64,000 bases of DNA, from positions 186,001 through 250,000 of the forward strand of contig NZ_RWIS01000006.1 of NCBI RefSeq assembly GCF_003944705.1, read 5' to 3'. The DNA comes from Hymenobacter metallilatus. Lineage in GTDB: Bacteria; Bacteroidota; Bacteroidia; Cytophagales; Hymenobacteraceae. Below the pieces are notes generated by a model. The model saw nothing but the letters and a program-made list of their open reading frames with translations. It was not told the DNA's origin and searched no databases. A program made the translations under genes and the position numbers. This document shows positions 27,499 through 35,540 of the stretch, in pieces; within the stretch, counting starts at the first letter, position 1; each line of letters starts with the position of its first letter.

Positions 27499-28773
27499 AT
27501 GGTGCTGGTCCGACTGCTTCTTGCGCTTACCCTGAATACCGGGCTGCTGCTGCTGTTCTGGCGGTGGCTGCCCCGGGTGCGGACCTTGCCCGTGGTGGGG
27601 CGTTGGGTGCTGCCCACGCTGGCCCTTAAGCTACTGGCTACCGGCCTGTCAGTGTGGCTGATCAGCGAGGACGCCCGCTACTTTATGCTGTGGTCGGTGC
27701 GGATGACGGAGCAACTCACCCAGGCGCCGGGGCAGTGGCTGCCAATGCTGTTTCAGGATGAGTTTCGCTGGGGTACCTGGGAGCTGGTGTTTCATGGCCT
27801 GTCCAATACATTTTTCCTCATTAAGCTTCTGTCGGTACTGAACCTGGCCAGTGGGGGTAGTACGCTGCTCAATGGCTGTTACCTGTCTATGTTCAGCTTC
27901 GTGGGCAGCTGGGAGCTGGTACGGCAGTTGCAGCGGCACTGGCCAGCTGCCTCCCCGGGCGCCGCAGTGGTGGCATTTCTGATCTGGCCCACGGTGGTGT
28001 ACTGGACCTCCGGACTTACCAAGGAAAGTTTGCTGGTGGGCAGCGGGGCGCTGGTACTGGCCCTGGTTGTGCATCTTGGCTATGGCCGCCCGCAGCGGCA
28101 AATCTGGCCCGTATTGGCGTTGCTGTGCATAGGCTGGCTGCATTTCAAGATGCGGTATTTCTTCGCTGTTATGCTGTTTGGCACGCTGGCCGGGTTAGGA
28201 GGCATCCGGGTACTGCAACGGCTGGGTGCAGCCCGCTCCCGGCTGGGGCAGGCCGTGGTGCTGGTGGGGCTGCTACTCAGCGGGGCCTGGGTAGCCAGTG
28301 AGGTGAGTCCGGTATTTCGGGCCAACAAGTTCACCTCCCAGCTCCAACGCAACTACTCCGACCTGCTTCGGTCCTCGCGCAAGCGCCCCCACCTGGAATA
28401 CCCGGATTTGCGGCCCACTACCGAAAGCGTGGTGCAACACACCCCGGCAGCAGTGCTTAACTCGCTTTCCAGGCCCTGGCCCTGGGAAGGCGGCAACGGG
28501 CTGTATAGTATTGCCGGCCTCGAAAACCTGGCCTTGCTGGTAGTACTGGCGGTGGCGGTGCTGGCCGTTGGGCCGGGCCGGGCGGGGCAGCTGCCGTTCG
28601 GGCTGGTGCTGGCACTGCTGCTGTACTGCGGTATTCTGGCGGCTTTGCTGGGGCTTACTACCCCCAACCTGGGTACACTCAACCGCTACCGGGTTACTTT
28701 TTTGCCGTTTCTGGTGTTGTTAGCCCTGCAAAACGACTACGCTGCCCAACTGCTCCGCCGATTACGGCTGTAG
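27499..28773 (+). CDS. Polytopic membrane protein of unknown function
   Basis: The 424-residue protein has about 10 hydrophobic helices. A periplasmic loop with SEDARYFMLWSVRMTEQL lies after helix 2, and the YWTSGLTKESLLVGSGAL stretch lies in the middle. That GLTKE motif appears in EpsG/Wzy-like and glycosyltransferase-like membrane proteins of polysaccharide loci, so a role in surface glycan polymerisation is possible. No glycan genes flank it apart from the acyltransferase downstream. Confidence in function is low. Confidence 0.6.
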   Translation: MVLVRLLLALTLNTGLLLLFWRWLPRVRTLPVVGRWVLPTLALKLLATGLSVWLISEDARYFMLWSVRMTEQLTQAPGQWLPMLFQDEFRWGTWELVFHGLSNTFFLIKLLSVLNLASGGSTLLNGCYLSMFSFVGSWELVRQLQRHWPAASPGAAVVAFLIWPTVVYWTSGLTKESLLVGSGALVLALVVHLGYGRPQRQIWPVLALLCIGWLHFKMRYFFAVMLFGTLAGLGGIRVLQRLGAARSRLGQAVVLVGLLLSGAWVASEVSPVFRANKFTSQLQRNYSDLLRSSRKRPHLEYPDLRPTTESVVQHTPAAVLNSLSRPWPWEGGNGLYSIAGLENLALLVVLAVAVLAVGPGRAGQLPFGLVLALLLYCGILAALLGLTTPNLGTLNRYRVTFLPFLVLLALQNDYAAQLLRRLRL

Positions 28774-28821
28774 TTGGCCGCCACCCCCGGAAAGAGAAGT
28801 CTAAAACTAACGGGCTAGCTG

Positions 28822-28873
28822 TATCTTTGCTGCTGTTCCCCAACACTCATCGGCCGCTCAGCGGCCGTTTTTT
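28822..28873 (+). promoter_or_regulatory. Promoter followed by a terminator-like hairpin in the leader
   Basis: TATCTTTG (28822-28829) is an exact -7 consensus. About 20 bp further on, CGGCCGC (28851-28857) and GCGGCCG (28861-28867) form a strong hairpin followed by six T's, ending 6 bp before the acyltransferase ATG at 28880. Either the hairpin ends transcription of the preceding gene and the promoter belongs elsewhere, or it attenuates the acyltransferase mRNA. Confidence 0.55.
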
Positions 28874-28879
28874 CTACCA

Positions 28880-29518
28880 ATGGAAAACCCCGTAATCATC
28901 CTGGGTGCGCAGGCAGTAGGCACTGCTGCCCTCGATGCCTTTCAGAGCAATGAGGTAGTAGTGTACTGCCTGCTCGACGATAAAGCCGAGCTGCAGAACA
29001 CCGAGCTCAATGACGTACCCGTAATGGGCAACACCGACGATAAAGAGCTGCTGAAGCTGCTGGGCAAGAAGTGCGAAGTATTTGTGGCCACTGAGGATAC
29101 GGCCAGCCGCCGCAGCCTCACCAACATGCTGCGCGAGGAGTACACGGTGGCCCCCGTGAATGCCATCCATCAGCGCGCCAGCGTGTCGCCCCACGCCTGG
29201 CTGGGCCATGGCAACCTCATCGGGGCCAACGCCGTGGTGGCCGCCACCGCCAAGCTCGGCGACGGTTGCATCCTGGGGGCCAACTCGGTGGTTGATGTGA
29301 AGGCCGAAGTGGGCGACTATGCCCAGCTGGGGGCCGGAGCCATTCTCAACGCCGAAGTGCAGGTAGGAGAGCAGGCCTTTATCGGGGCCGGAGCCGTGGT
29401 GGTAGCCGGCGTAAAAATTGGGAATAAGGCCCGCGTTGGAGCTGGCTCGGTGGTGGTGGCCGATGTGCCTGCCGGTCAGACGGTATTTGGCAACCCCGCG
29501 CAGACAATTAAAAACTAA
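28880..29518 (+). CDS. NeuD/PglD-like sugar O-acyltransferase
   Basis: The 212-residue protein has an N-terminal nucleotide-sugar-binding fold (VIILGAQAVGTAALDAF). A left-handed beta-helix follows with hexapeptide repeats (ANAVVAATAKLGDGCILGANSVV onward) and ends in GNPAQTIKN. This is the NeuD/PglD/PerB family that acetylates amino-sugars of surface glycans. The catalytic histidine expected near the start of the helix is in WLGHGN. The last codons ATT AAA AAC TAA run into the AATTAAA repeat arm. Confidence 0.8.
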   Translation: MENPVIILGAQAVGTAALDAFQSNEVVVYCLLDDKAELQNTELNDVPVMGNTDDKELLKLLGKKCEVFVATEDTASRRSLTNMLREEYTVAPVNAIHQRASVSPHAWLGHGNLIGANAVVAATAKLGDGCILGANSVVDVKAEVGDYAQLGAGAILNAEVQVGEQAFIGAGAVVVAGVKIGNKARVGAGSVVVADVPAGQTVFGNPAQTIKN

Positions 29519-29613
29519 AAATTATGAATTAAGAATTGAGGTTCGGGTTATGCGCAGTTTAGGCCTGATTCCCAGTTGTTAATTTCTAATTTTTAATTCT
29601 CAATTTTTAATTG
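29505..29613. repeat. Inverted AATTAAA heptad element
   Basis: The left arm (29505-29541) is AATTAAA, AACTAAA, AATTATG, AATTAAG, AATTGAG. The right arm (29579-29613), in reverse, is AATTAAA, AATTGAG, AATTAAA, AATTAGA. The core of about 37 bp is unrelated. The left arm contains the stop codon of the acyltransferase gene and the right arm ends 4 bp before the trhO ATG. It is strongly AT-rich against a GC-rich background. Confidence 0.85.
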
Positions 29614-29617
29614 AAAA

Positions 29618-30580
29618 ATGGACTACCTCGTTCTACTGTATTACTGTTACACGCCCATTGGTAATCCTGAGCAGTTTCGGGAGGAGCACCACCGGCTGTG
29701 CCTGCACCTGAATTTGCTGGGGCGCATTATCGTGGCCGCCGAGGGGCTGAATGGCACCGTATCGGGCCGCCGAACCGACTGCGAGGAATACATGCGCCTG
29801 ATGAAAGCCGACCCGGCTTTTGCCGCTCTGGAGTTTAAGGTAGAGGAGGCGCCGGCTCACACCTTCCAAAAGCTGCACGTGCGCGTGAAGCCGGAAATCG
29901 TGCATGTGGGCCTGCCCCATATCAAGCCCTACGAGCGGACGGGTATTCACCTCTCGCCCCAGGAATTCCGCGAGCTGAAAGACCAGGACGATGTGGTGGT
30001 GCTGGATGTGCGCTCCGACTACGAGCATAGCCTGGGCCGCTTCAAAAACGCCGTGACCCTGGACATTGAGAATTTCCGCGAGTTTCCGGAGAAGGTGCAG
30101 GAGCTGGAGCAGTACCGGGGCAAGAAAATCCTGACCTACTGCACCGGCGGCATCAAGTGCGAAAAGGCCTCAGCTTACCTGTTGGAGCAAGGCTTTGAAG
30201 ACGTATACCAGTTGCACGGCGGCATTATTAAGTACGGCCTGGAAGTTGGGGGTGAGGACTTTGACGGGAAATGCTACGTGTTCGATGGGCGTGTGGCAGT
30301 GGATGTGAATAGCGTCAACCCTACCATCATCAGCCAGTGCCACCACTGCCATACCCCTTCCGACCGGATGGTGAACTGCGCCAATCCCCACTGCAACGCC
30401 CACGTACCGCTCTGCGAGGCCTGTGGCGCGCAGCTGGATGGAGCCTGTTCCACCACCTGCCAGCAGCACCCCGCCAAGCGCCCCTACGACGGCACCGGCA
30501 CCTACCCCAAGCTCAGTAACCACTACAACCCCGAACAGGGCTTACTCTCGTACCGCGCCCCGGTATCAATTAAAAAGTAA
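29618..30580 (+). CDS. trhO: tRNA uridine(34) hydroxylase (rhodanese-type, YceA)
   Basis: The 320-residue protein matches the YceA/TrhO family: an N-terminal domain with LLGRIIVAAEGLNGTVSG, a rhodanese domain (VVVLDVRSDYEHSLGRFKNAVTL) with active Cys175 in TYCTGGIKCEKAS, and a C-terminal cysteine-rich segment (CHHCHTPSDRMVNC). TrhO makes 5-hydroxyuridine at the wobble position of tRNA using oxygen. The final Ile-Lys-Lys-stop is encoded by the following repeat arm. Confidence 0.93.
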   Translation: MDYLVLLYYCYTPIGNPEQFREEHHRLCLHLNLLGRIIVAAEGLNGTVSGRRTDCEEYMRLMKADPAFAALEFKVEEAPAHTFQKLHVRVKPEIVHVGLPHIKPYERTGIHLSPQEFRELKDQDDVVVLDVRSDYEHSLGRFKNAVTLDIENFREFPEKVQELEQYRGKKILTYCTGGIKCEKASAYLLEQGFEDVYQLHGGIIKYGLEVGGEDFDGKCYVFDGRVAVDVNSVNPTIISQCHHCHTPSDRMVNCANPHCNAHVPLCEACGAQLDGACSTTCQQHPAKRPYDGTGTYPKLSNHYNPEQGLLSYRAPVSIKK

Positions 30581-30678
30581 AAATTGAGAATTAGAAATGC
30601 TTGATACTAGGCAATAATGTGCCTGAAGCAATGCATTTTCCAGTCAATTTTTACTTTTTAATTCTCAATTTTTAATTC
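30567..30678. repeat. Inverted AATTAAA/AAGTAAA heptad element
   Basis: AATTAAAAAGTAAAAATTGA (30568-30587) pairs perfectly with its inverse (30644-30663). The right arm, reversed, is AATTAAA, AATTGAG, AATTAAA, AAGTAAA, AATTGA. The core is 56 bp. The left arm encodes the last two residues and stop of trhO; the right arm ends 9 bp before the phosphorylase ATG. Confidence 0.88.
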
Positions 30679-30687
30679 CTTTCCCTC

Positions 30688-31560
30688 ATGCCCATTGCCG
30701 AATCGGAGCTGATCCTGAACAAGGACGGCAGCATCTACCACCTGAACCTGCAACCCGACCACCTGTCCGATACGATTATCACGGTGGGCGACCCGGAACG
30801 GGTGCCCTCGGTCAGCCAGCATTTCGATTCCATCGAAACCAAGATTCAGAAGCGCGAGTTTGTCACGCATGTGGGGTATTATCAGGGCAAGCGCATCACG
30901 GTCATCAGCACCGGCATGGGCACCGATAACATTGATATTCTGCTGAACGAGCTGGATGCTCTGGTGAACGTGGACCTCGTGACCCGGGAGCCGCGGCCTT
31001 TAGAAGAACGCATTAGTCTGCGCATTATCCGGGTGGGTACCAGCGGCTCCTTGCAGGCCGATATTCCGGTGGGCTCCCTGCTGGCCTCGGAGCACGCTGT
31101 GGGCCTCGATTCCCTGATGCAGTTTTACCCGCTGGTAGAAACCGGCCTGGAAGTAGAGGTGGCCACTGGTATTCAGCAGGCATTGCAACTGCCTTACCGC
31201 CCGTATTGCGTGCGGGGCTCCGACCTGTTGCGCGAACAAATCGGGTTTGATATGGTGAAAGGCAATACGCTCACCTGCCCCGGTTTCTATGGGCCTCAGG
31301 GCCGCGTGTTGCGCCTGGATCTGCGCCTGCCCACCCTGATTCAGGAGTTTCAACAGTTCCGTCACCACAGCGCCGAGGGCGAGTTCCGCCTTACCAACTT
31401 CGAAATGGAAACTGCCGGCTACTATGCCCTGGGTCGAATGCTGGGCCACGAGGTATTGTCGCTGAATGCCATTGTGGCCAACCGGGCTACGAGGGAGTTT
31501 GCCACCAACTCCGAAGATATAATCAACGACCTGATCCAGAAAACCCTGGACCGCCTCTAA
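30688..31560 (+). CDS. Nucleoside phosphorylase (PNP/UDP family)
   Basis: The 290-residue protein has the phosphate-binding start TIITVGDPERVPSVSQHF, then GYYQGKRITVISTGMGTDNIDILLNEL and the ribose-binding FEMETAGYYALGRMLGHE. These fit the PNP_UDP_1 superfamily, closest to uridine phosphorylase-like proteins of Bacteroidota. It should split nucleosides with phosphate for base salvage; base preference cannot be read. Start chosen at 30688, where the conserved N-terminus begins. Confidence 0.85.
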   Translation: MPIAESELILNKDGSIYHLNLQPDHLSDTIITVGDPERVPSVSQHFDSIETKIQKREFVTHVGYYQGKRITVISTGMGTDNIDILLNELDALVNVDLVTREPRPLEERISLRIIRVGTSGSLQADIPVGSLLASEHAVGLDSLMQFYPLVETGLEVEVATGIQQALQLPYRPYCVRGSDLLREQIGFDMVKGNTLTCPGFYGPQGRVLRLDLRLPTLIQEFQQFRHHSAEGEFRLTNFEMETAGYYALGRMLGHEVLSLNAIVANRATREFATNSEDIINDLIQKTLDRL

Positions 31561-31597
31561 TTCCTGCTTGCAGGGATTCACGGGGATTCCACGGCTT

Positions 31598-31782
31598 TGG
31601 TGGACGCTTGACCGGGGCACCCGCTATAGCTGGTGCTGTACTGGCAAAATTTGTTCTGATAAATAACAAAAAAGGCTTGCCCCTTAGGCAAGCCTTTTTT
31701 GTTGAAGTTGGTTTTCGCACTGACGTAAACATTATACACCCGGCACCAGCCACAGCGGGTGCCCCCGGTCAAGCGTCCACCA
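31598..31782. repeat. Large inverted repeat enclosing a terminator hairpin
   Basis: The left arm (31598-31638, beginning TGGTGGACGCTTGACCGG) is inverted at 31741-31782 with one indel and three mismatches over 42 bp. Inside is a perfect 17-bp terminator hairpin, AACAAAAAAGGCTTGCC (31665-31681) with its inverse (31687-31703) and six T's. The same 17-bp arms recur at 33989-34027. It lies after the phosphorylase stop and before a convergent small gene; no protein is encoded. Confidence 0.8.
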
Positions 31783-31813
31783 GAGCCGCGCGAATCTGTG
31801 CAAGCAGTGGTTC

Positions 31814-32125
31814 TTAGTAGAAATCGAAGCTAAGCACGGCACGCAATGGCAGCGAGATACCTGATTTCAGGGTGAGGTATTCCTCGTGAGTAGCCCAAAC
31901 GGTGGTGTACACCCGTTTGGTAGCGCCATCGGCCGTTTGAAAGTAGATATCCAGTTTACCATGGTAGGCGTTACCCAAGGTAGCGGCGCGCTCCGCGTCG
32001 TGGCGGCGGCGCTTCACCGCTACCGGGTCGGTGAGAACATCCTGGGCCGCAAAGCGCAGAGTGGGAATTACTTCTTTGTCAAGGGTTTCAATGGCGGCGT
32101 CCGTGGGTTTAATCTCGGGTATCAT
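31814..32125 (-). CDS. Conserved-looking hypothetical protein, 103 residues
   Basis: The product (MIPEIKPTDAAIETLDKEVIP onward) is soluble. It has a basic middle (VKRRRHDAERAATLGN), then a beta-rich half with YHGKLDIYFQTADGATKRVYTTVWATHEEYLTLKSG, which looks like a small nucleic-acid- or ligand-binding barrel. No family was recognised. Codon use resembles the neighbours, which supports it as a gene. It is flanked by repeat elements and transcribed alone. Confidence 0.6.
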   Translation of the reverse strand: MIPEIKPTDAAIETLDKEVIPTLRFAAQDVLTDPVAVKRRRHDAERAATLGNAYHGKLDIYFQTADGATKRVYTTVWATHEEYLTLKSGISLPLRAVLSFDFY

Positions 32126-32357
32126 TGTCGTAGGGTCAGGTAAGAAAGCAGTGCAAACGGTCCGTTCTGCTTACAGCATACGGCCAGCCGGATGGATGTC
32201 TGATGAACAGAGCTGTCGGTTTTTATCTGCAGCACTGTTCAGGCAGCTTACGTTTGTGTACGTAACAACCTATCGGAAGGTGTACCCACAATCGTGCCCA
32301 CTCTTACTGCCAGGCCCGATTTACCGCAACAGCTGCCTGAATGCCTGACAGGTTGCT
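32126..32357. other. Intergenic stretch, nothing recognised
   Basis: It lies upstream of the small hypothetical gene and downstream of the acyl-CoA reductase, both on the minus strand. No hairpin with a T-run and no consensus -7 box were found. Confidence 0.3.
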
Positions 32358-33383
32358 TTACACCAGCTCAGCTAAAAAAGCCATGGTATCTACACCATCG
32401 GCATAGTCAGCTACTCCGGGCTGCTGGGCTTGTCCGCAGGCTACACTGCCCGGATACAGCCCGCCGCCGGAAACCAGGCACTGGGTTTGCGCCGCCACAT
32501 CCGTCAGTTGGTCCAGTAGGTCTACTTCGCTGGTGTAGGTAGCGTAGTGCAGCACCGAGATAGGGGAAACGAGTTGGGCACTTTCCGTCAGAAGCAAAAA
32601 GCCCGTATCGAGGTGAGGCACGCGGTTCACCAGTAGAATGCTCTTATTATAGTCGTAGTTGTTTTGGTAGCGGTTGTGCTCCAGCACACGGTGCCGGGGC
32701 TGCTGGGCGTCCAGCAAAGGCGTAAAATCGTAGCCTTGAGGCACGTACAGCTTGCTCACGTTGCGGCAGCCCAGCCCGTAGTATCGGAATATATCTTCCC
32801 CCAGCAAGCCCAGGTCGTGGTCGGATTCGCGGCCGGTCAGGATGGCCAGACTAGTGCGGTTGCGCCGGATGATGTTGGGTTTCTTGCCGAAATAGTACTC
32901 GAAGTACCGGGCCGTATTATCCGAGCCGGTGGCAATAAACGCATCGGCTGCGTTCAGGCGCTCTACCAGCCGGATCTGGTTGGCAAAGCGGGGCTCCAGG
33001 CGTGTGAGCTCATCCAGCACCCAGCGCATCAGCACGGTATCGTCGGAGCTGAGTTTGGCCAGCAGAATATGGCCCGAGAGCAGCACGCACATGGCATCGT
33101 GGAAACCTACCAGTGGAATATTGCCGGCCATAACTACGCCCACCTGCCGGGGTGTGGCAGGCTCCGGAGGGTAGCGGGCAGCCCAGTGGCGCAGTGGCTC
33201 CTCGCGCAGCAGATGCGCCACGCCCTGAATGGCCGCCCGTACGTTGGGCTCATCGAACCAGGGATTCTGGTTGCGGGCCCGGCTGAGCAGGGGCCACAGC
33301 TCGGCTTCGTTTTCCGGGGTGGTAAGGAAATCAAGGCGCTGGCCCAGGGCTACAAAAGCGGCAAGGCGGTCGGCGTGGTGCAT
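32358..33383 (-). CDS. Acyl-CoA reductase, LuxC-related
   Basis: The 341-residue protein starts at 33383 (MHHADRLAAFVALGQRLDFL). An earlier ATG seven codons up is possible. It resembles the LuxC/acyl-CoA reductase family of Bacteroidota: VGVVMAGNIPLVGFHDAMCVLLSGH (nucleotide-binding), RLNAADAFIATGSDNTARYFEYYFGKKPNIIRRNR and the region with GLGCRNVSKLYVP that includes the likely catalytic cysteine. Members reduce fatty acyl-CoA to aldehyde with NADPH. The divergent ferredoxin gene is a conserved partner, with back-to-back promoters between them. Confidence 0.8.
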   Translation of the reverse strand: MHHADRLAAFVALGQRLDFLTTPENEAELWPLLSRARNQNPWFDEPNVRAAIQGVAHLLREEPLRHWAARYPPEPATPRQVGVVMAGNIPLVGFHDAMCVLLSGHILLAKLSSDDTVLMRWVLDELTRLEPRFANQIRLVERLNAADAFIATGSDNTARYFEYYFGKKPNIIRRNRTSLAILTGRESDHDLGLLGEDIFRYYGLGCRNVSKLYVPQGYDFTPLLDAQQPRHRVLEHNRYQNNYDYNKSILLVNRVPHLDTGFLLLTESAQLVSPISVLHYATYTSEVDLLDQLTDVAAQTQCLVSGGGLYPGSVACGQAQQPGVADYADGVDTMAFLAELV

Positions 33384-33432
33384 ATTATGAGGGAAGAAAA
33401 GCAAGCAAAGAGAAAAAGGCGACGCTGAGCAG

Positions 33433-33440
33433 CAAAATTA
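33433..33440 (-). promoter_or_regulatory. -7 box for the acyl-CoA reductase
   Basis: The minus strand reads TAATTTTG, an exact consensus match, 50 bp before the ATG at 33383. Confidence 0.6.
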
Positions 33441-33463
33441 CTTAACTGTGTACGGCTAATTCC

Positions 33464-33471
33464 TAATTTTG
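33464..33471 (+). promoter_or_regulatory. -7 box for the ferredoxin gene
   Basis: TAATTTTG on the plus strand, identical to the divergent box at 33433-33440, is 78 bp before the ferredoxin ATG. The two boxes are 23 bp apart, so the promoters overlap back to back and may be co-regulated. Confidence 0.6.
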
Positions 33472-33548
33472 CCCCGCCGCATCCTGTAGTTGCCGGGTTG
33501 CGTATGGCACTTTACCGAATTTCCTACTTCTTAACGACACCTGCGGCT

Positions 33549-33896
33549 ATGGCCATCATGATAACCGACGAGTGCATCAACTGTGGTGCCTGCGAACCGG
33601 AATGCCCGAACACTGCTATTTACGAGGGCGGTGCCGCCTGGCGCTGGGCCGATGGCACCAGCCTGAAGGAGGTGCAGCTGGACGGCGGCAAAGTGGTATC
33701 GGGGGTAGCCCCGCAAACCCCGATTTCCGACGAGTACTATTATATCGTATCGGATAAGTGCACCGAGTGCGTGGGTTTCCACGAGGAGCCCCAGTGCGCT
33801 GCCGTATGCCCCGTTGACTGCTGCGTGGATGACCCCGACTACCGCGAATCGCAGGACAAGCTGCTCAGCAAGAAGCAGTGGCTACACCAGGAATAA
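33549..33896 (+). CDS. 2[4Fe-4S] ferredoxin
   Basis: The 115-residue protein starts at 33549 ([20 protein letters not shown]). The first cluster motif has Cys9, 12, 15 and 19. The second is [22 protein letters not shown], with the longer loop of the Azotobacter/Allochromatium-type (YfhL-like) ferredoxins. It transfers electrons in the cytoplasm. The in-frame ATG 17 codons upstream has no ferredoxin-like sequence and is less likely. Divergent pairing with the acyl-CoA reductase suggests a common redox task. Confidence 0.92.
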   Translation: MAIMITDECINCGACEPECPNTAIYEGGAAWRWADGTSLKEVQLDGGKVVSGVAPQTPISDEYYYIVSDKCTECVGFHEEPQCAAVCPVDCCVDDPDYRESQDKLLSKKQWLHQE

Positions 33897-34283
33897 CCAC
33901 CGTTTACATGGATTTTGCGGCCGATTGTGGTACACGCTTCAGCTTGTGCCGGGCGTAGAATTGATACGTTAGCCCCGAAACCAGCTTCAACAAAAAAGGC
34001 TTGCCGGTTAGGCAAGCCTTTTTTGTTATTTACTAGAACAAATCTTGAAGCTGTTTAAAAAGCCGAAAGACCGTCATGCTGAGCTTGTCGAAGCATCTCT
34101 ACCGCTTTTTATGTCGTTCAACGAAGCGGTAGAGATGCTTCGACAAGCTCAGCATGACGGTCTGATTGGTTCTGACAGACTTCCTAAACAGCTTCCTTGC
34201 CAGTACGGCACAAGCTAAAGCGTGTGCCACAATCGTCCACAAAATCCGTGCAATCCGCCTTACATCCGTGAAAATCCGTGAGC
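33897..34283. repeat. Multi-layer nested palindrome with REP hairpin and terminator
   Basis: This 387-bp gap holds four inverted structures. Outer 42-bp arms (33910-33951 and 34206-34247) match with four mismatches. A terminator hairpin (33989-34005 and 34011-34027) has arms identical to those at 31665-31703. A middle pair GAAGCTGTTTA (34047-34057) is inverted at 34185-34195. The centre is a perfect 39-bp inverted repeat (34069-34107 and 34124-34162) of the GTCATGCTGAGCTTGTCGAAG REP type. ATCCGTG then repeats three times at 34244-34280. No protein is encoded. Confidence 0.88.
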
Positions 34284-35447
34284 CTAGGTGCCGCAGTTGA
34301 AGTACTTATCGTAAGCCGACTCGGGGATAAGCCGGAACTGGCTCAGGAGTTTGATAGGCCATTTCAGCAGGCGGATCAGCTCGTAGTTGTTGGGGTAGGA
34401 GCGGAACGTTCGGGGCGGGGCCGCCACAATTTGCTCAAATTCCTGTCGGGTCAGGCCCAGGCGCTTGATGCACAGATCAATGACCTTTTCATCCTCGATG
34501 ACGTTGACGTGGCGCACCCGTTCCAGGGCCACTTCCCGCGGCATCTGTCCCGAGCGCACCAGGGCCGAGTAGTTGAACAGGCGCCGGTCGATGTTGAACT
34601 TGGTGCGATTCAGGTAATAAATAACGCTCTGATACAAGTCATCGAAATAGTGGGCCCCGGGGTTTACCCACTCCAGTTCCCGGGCCAGTAGCTCATCCAC
34701 CTCGGCCCGCACGTAATCTACATGGTAAAGCAGCGTTACGGTTTTGATGCGGCGGATAAAGGCGTAGTAAAACATTTCCTTTATATCCAAGTGGAAGCCT
34801 GGGTCGGCGGGTTTCCAGGGGCGTAGCGGCACCGTGCCAAACTGCTTGTGTACGGCCTTCAGGTACTTGCCATCCAGGTAGTTCCAGCTCAGCGGGGCAA
34901 TGCCCTCCGTCCGGAACGACTGCCCGATGACAATGCGCTGCACGCCTTCTTTCGCTGCCACGCCGTACAGGGCCGTGGCAATGCCCACGTCGGTTCCCTC
35001 CTCCATATCGGGCACGGAGGCCTTCAGAAAGGCAATTTTCAAGTCCTTGGATTCGCGCCAGTCCGAGGTGATAGTGCGCATTTCCACGCCTAGCTTACGG
35101 CAGGCCTTCACCATATTTTCTCCGGCCACCGGGTTGCCAAACCCATCGTTGAAGTGTACGGCTAGGGGGCGTAAGCCTAACTTCACCACGCAATACCATA
35201 GGGTAAACGATGAGTCGCGGCCGCCACTAACCCCCAGTACGCAGTCGTATTTTTTGCCTTTGCCCAGCCGTTTCATATCCGCCACCATTTCCTGTACGTG
35301 GCGGGCGCCGGCCTCACCTAGCGGGAAAGCCCGATCCATCTTATCGTGGAGGGCACAGAAATTACATTCGCCGCGACCATCGAATCGGATACCGGGAACA
35401 GTAGTATCCATGATGCAGCGGGTGCACTGTTGGTAAAGTTTGCTCAT
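34284..35447 (-). CDS. N-acetyl sugar amidotransferase (WbpG/PseA type)
   Basis: The 387-residue protein starts at 35447 (MSKLYQQCTRCIMDTTVPGIRF). It has two CxxC pairs (Cys8/Cys11, Cys28/Cys31) that probably bind zinc, and a PP-loop ATP-pyrophosphatase motif SGGRDS. These define the N-acetyl sugar amidotransferase family (TIGR03573), which turns a 3-N-acetyl group of surface sugars into an acetamidino group in LPS or flagellin glycans. WbpG normally receives ammonia from HisH/HisF-like partners. None is seen here; a C-N hydrolase lies upstream instead. Confidence 0.85.
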   Translation of the reverse strand: MSKLYQQCTRCIMDTTVPGIRFDGRGECNFCALHDKMDRAFPLGEAGARHVQEMVADMKRLGKGKKYDCVLGVSGGRDSSFTLWYCVVKLGLRPLAVHFNDGFGNPVAGENMVKACRKLGVEMRTITSDWRESKDLKIAFLKASVPDMEEGTDVGIATALYGVAAKEGVQRIVIGQSFRTEGIAPLSWNYLDGKYLKAVHKQFGTVPLRPWKPADPGFHLDIKEMFYYAFIRRIKTVTLLYHVDYVRAEVDELLARELEWVNPGAHYFDDLYQSVIYYLNRTKFNIDRRLFNYSALVRSGQMPREVALERVRHVNVIEDEKVIDLCIKRLGLTRQEFEQIVAAPPRTFRSYPNNYELIRLLKWPIKLLSQFRLIPESAYDKYFNCGT

Positions 35448-35540
35448 GCAGTAGGGAAAGGATCCGAAGTGGCGCAGGGGGCAGACCAGCTCGGAGGAAA
35501 GTTCGGGGGATAGTTCGAGGGGCACCCGGTGGGTGGCCGC

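Noticed and set aside
31608..31817. 69-codon frame inside the palindrome after the nucleoside phosphorylase
   Set aside because: It is created by the inverted repeat and terminator and has no protein-like features.
33897..34283. Nested palindrome as an insertion sequence
   Set aside because: No transposase frame is inside and no target-site duplication was found; it is better called a REP-type composite.
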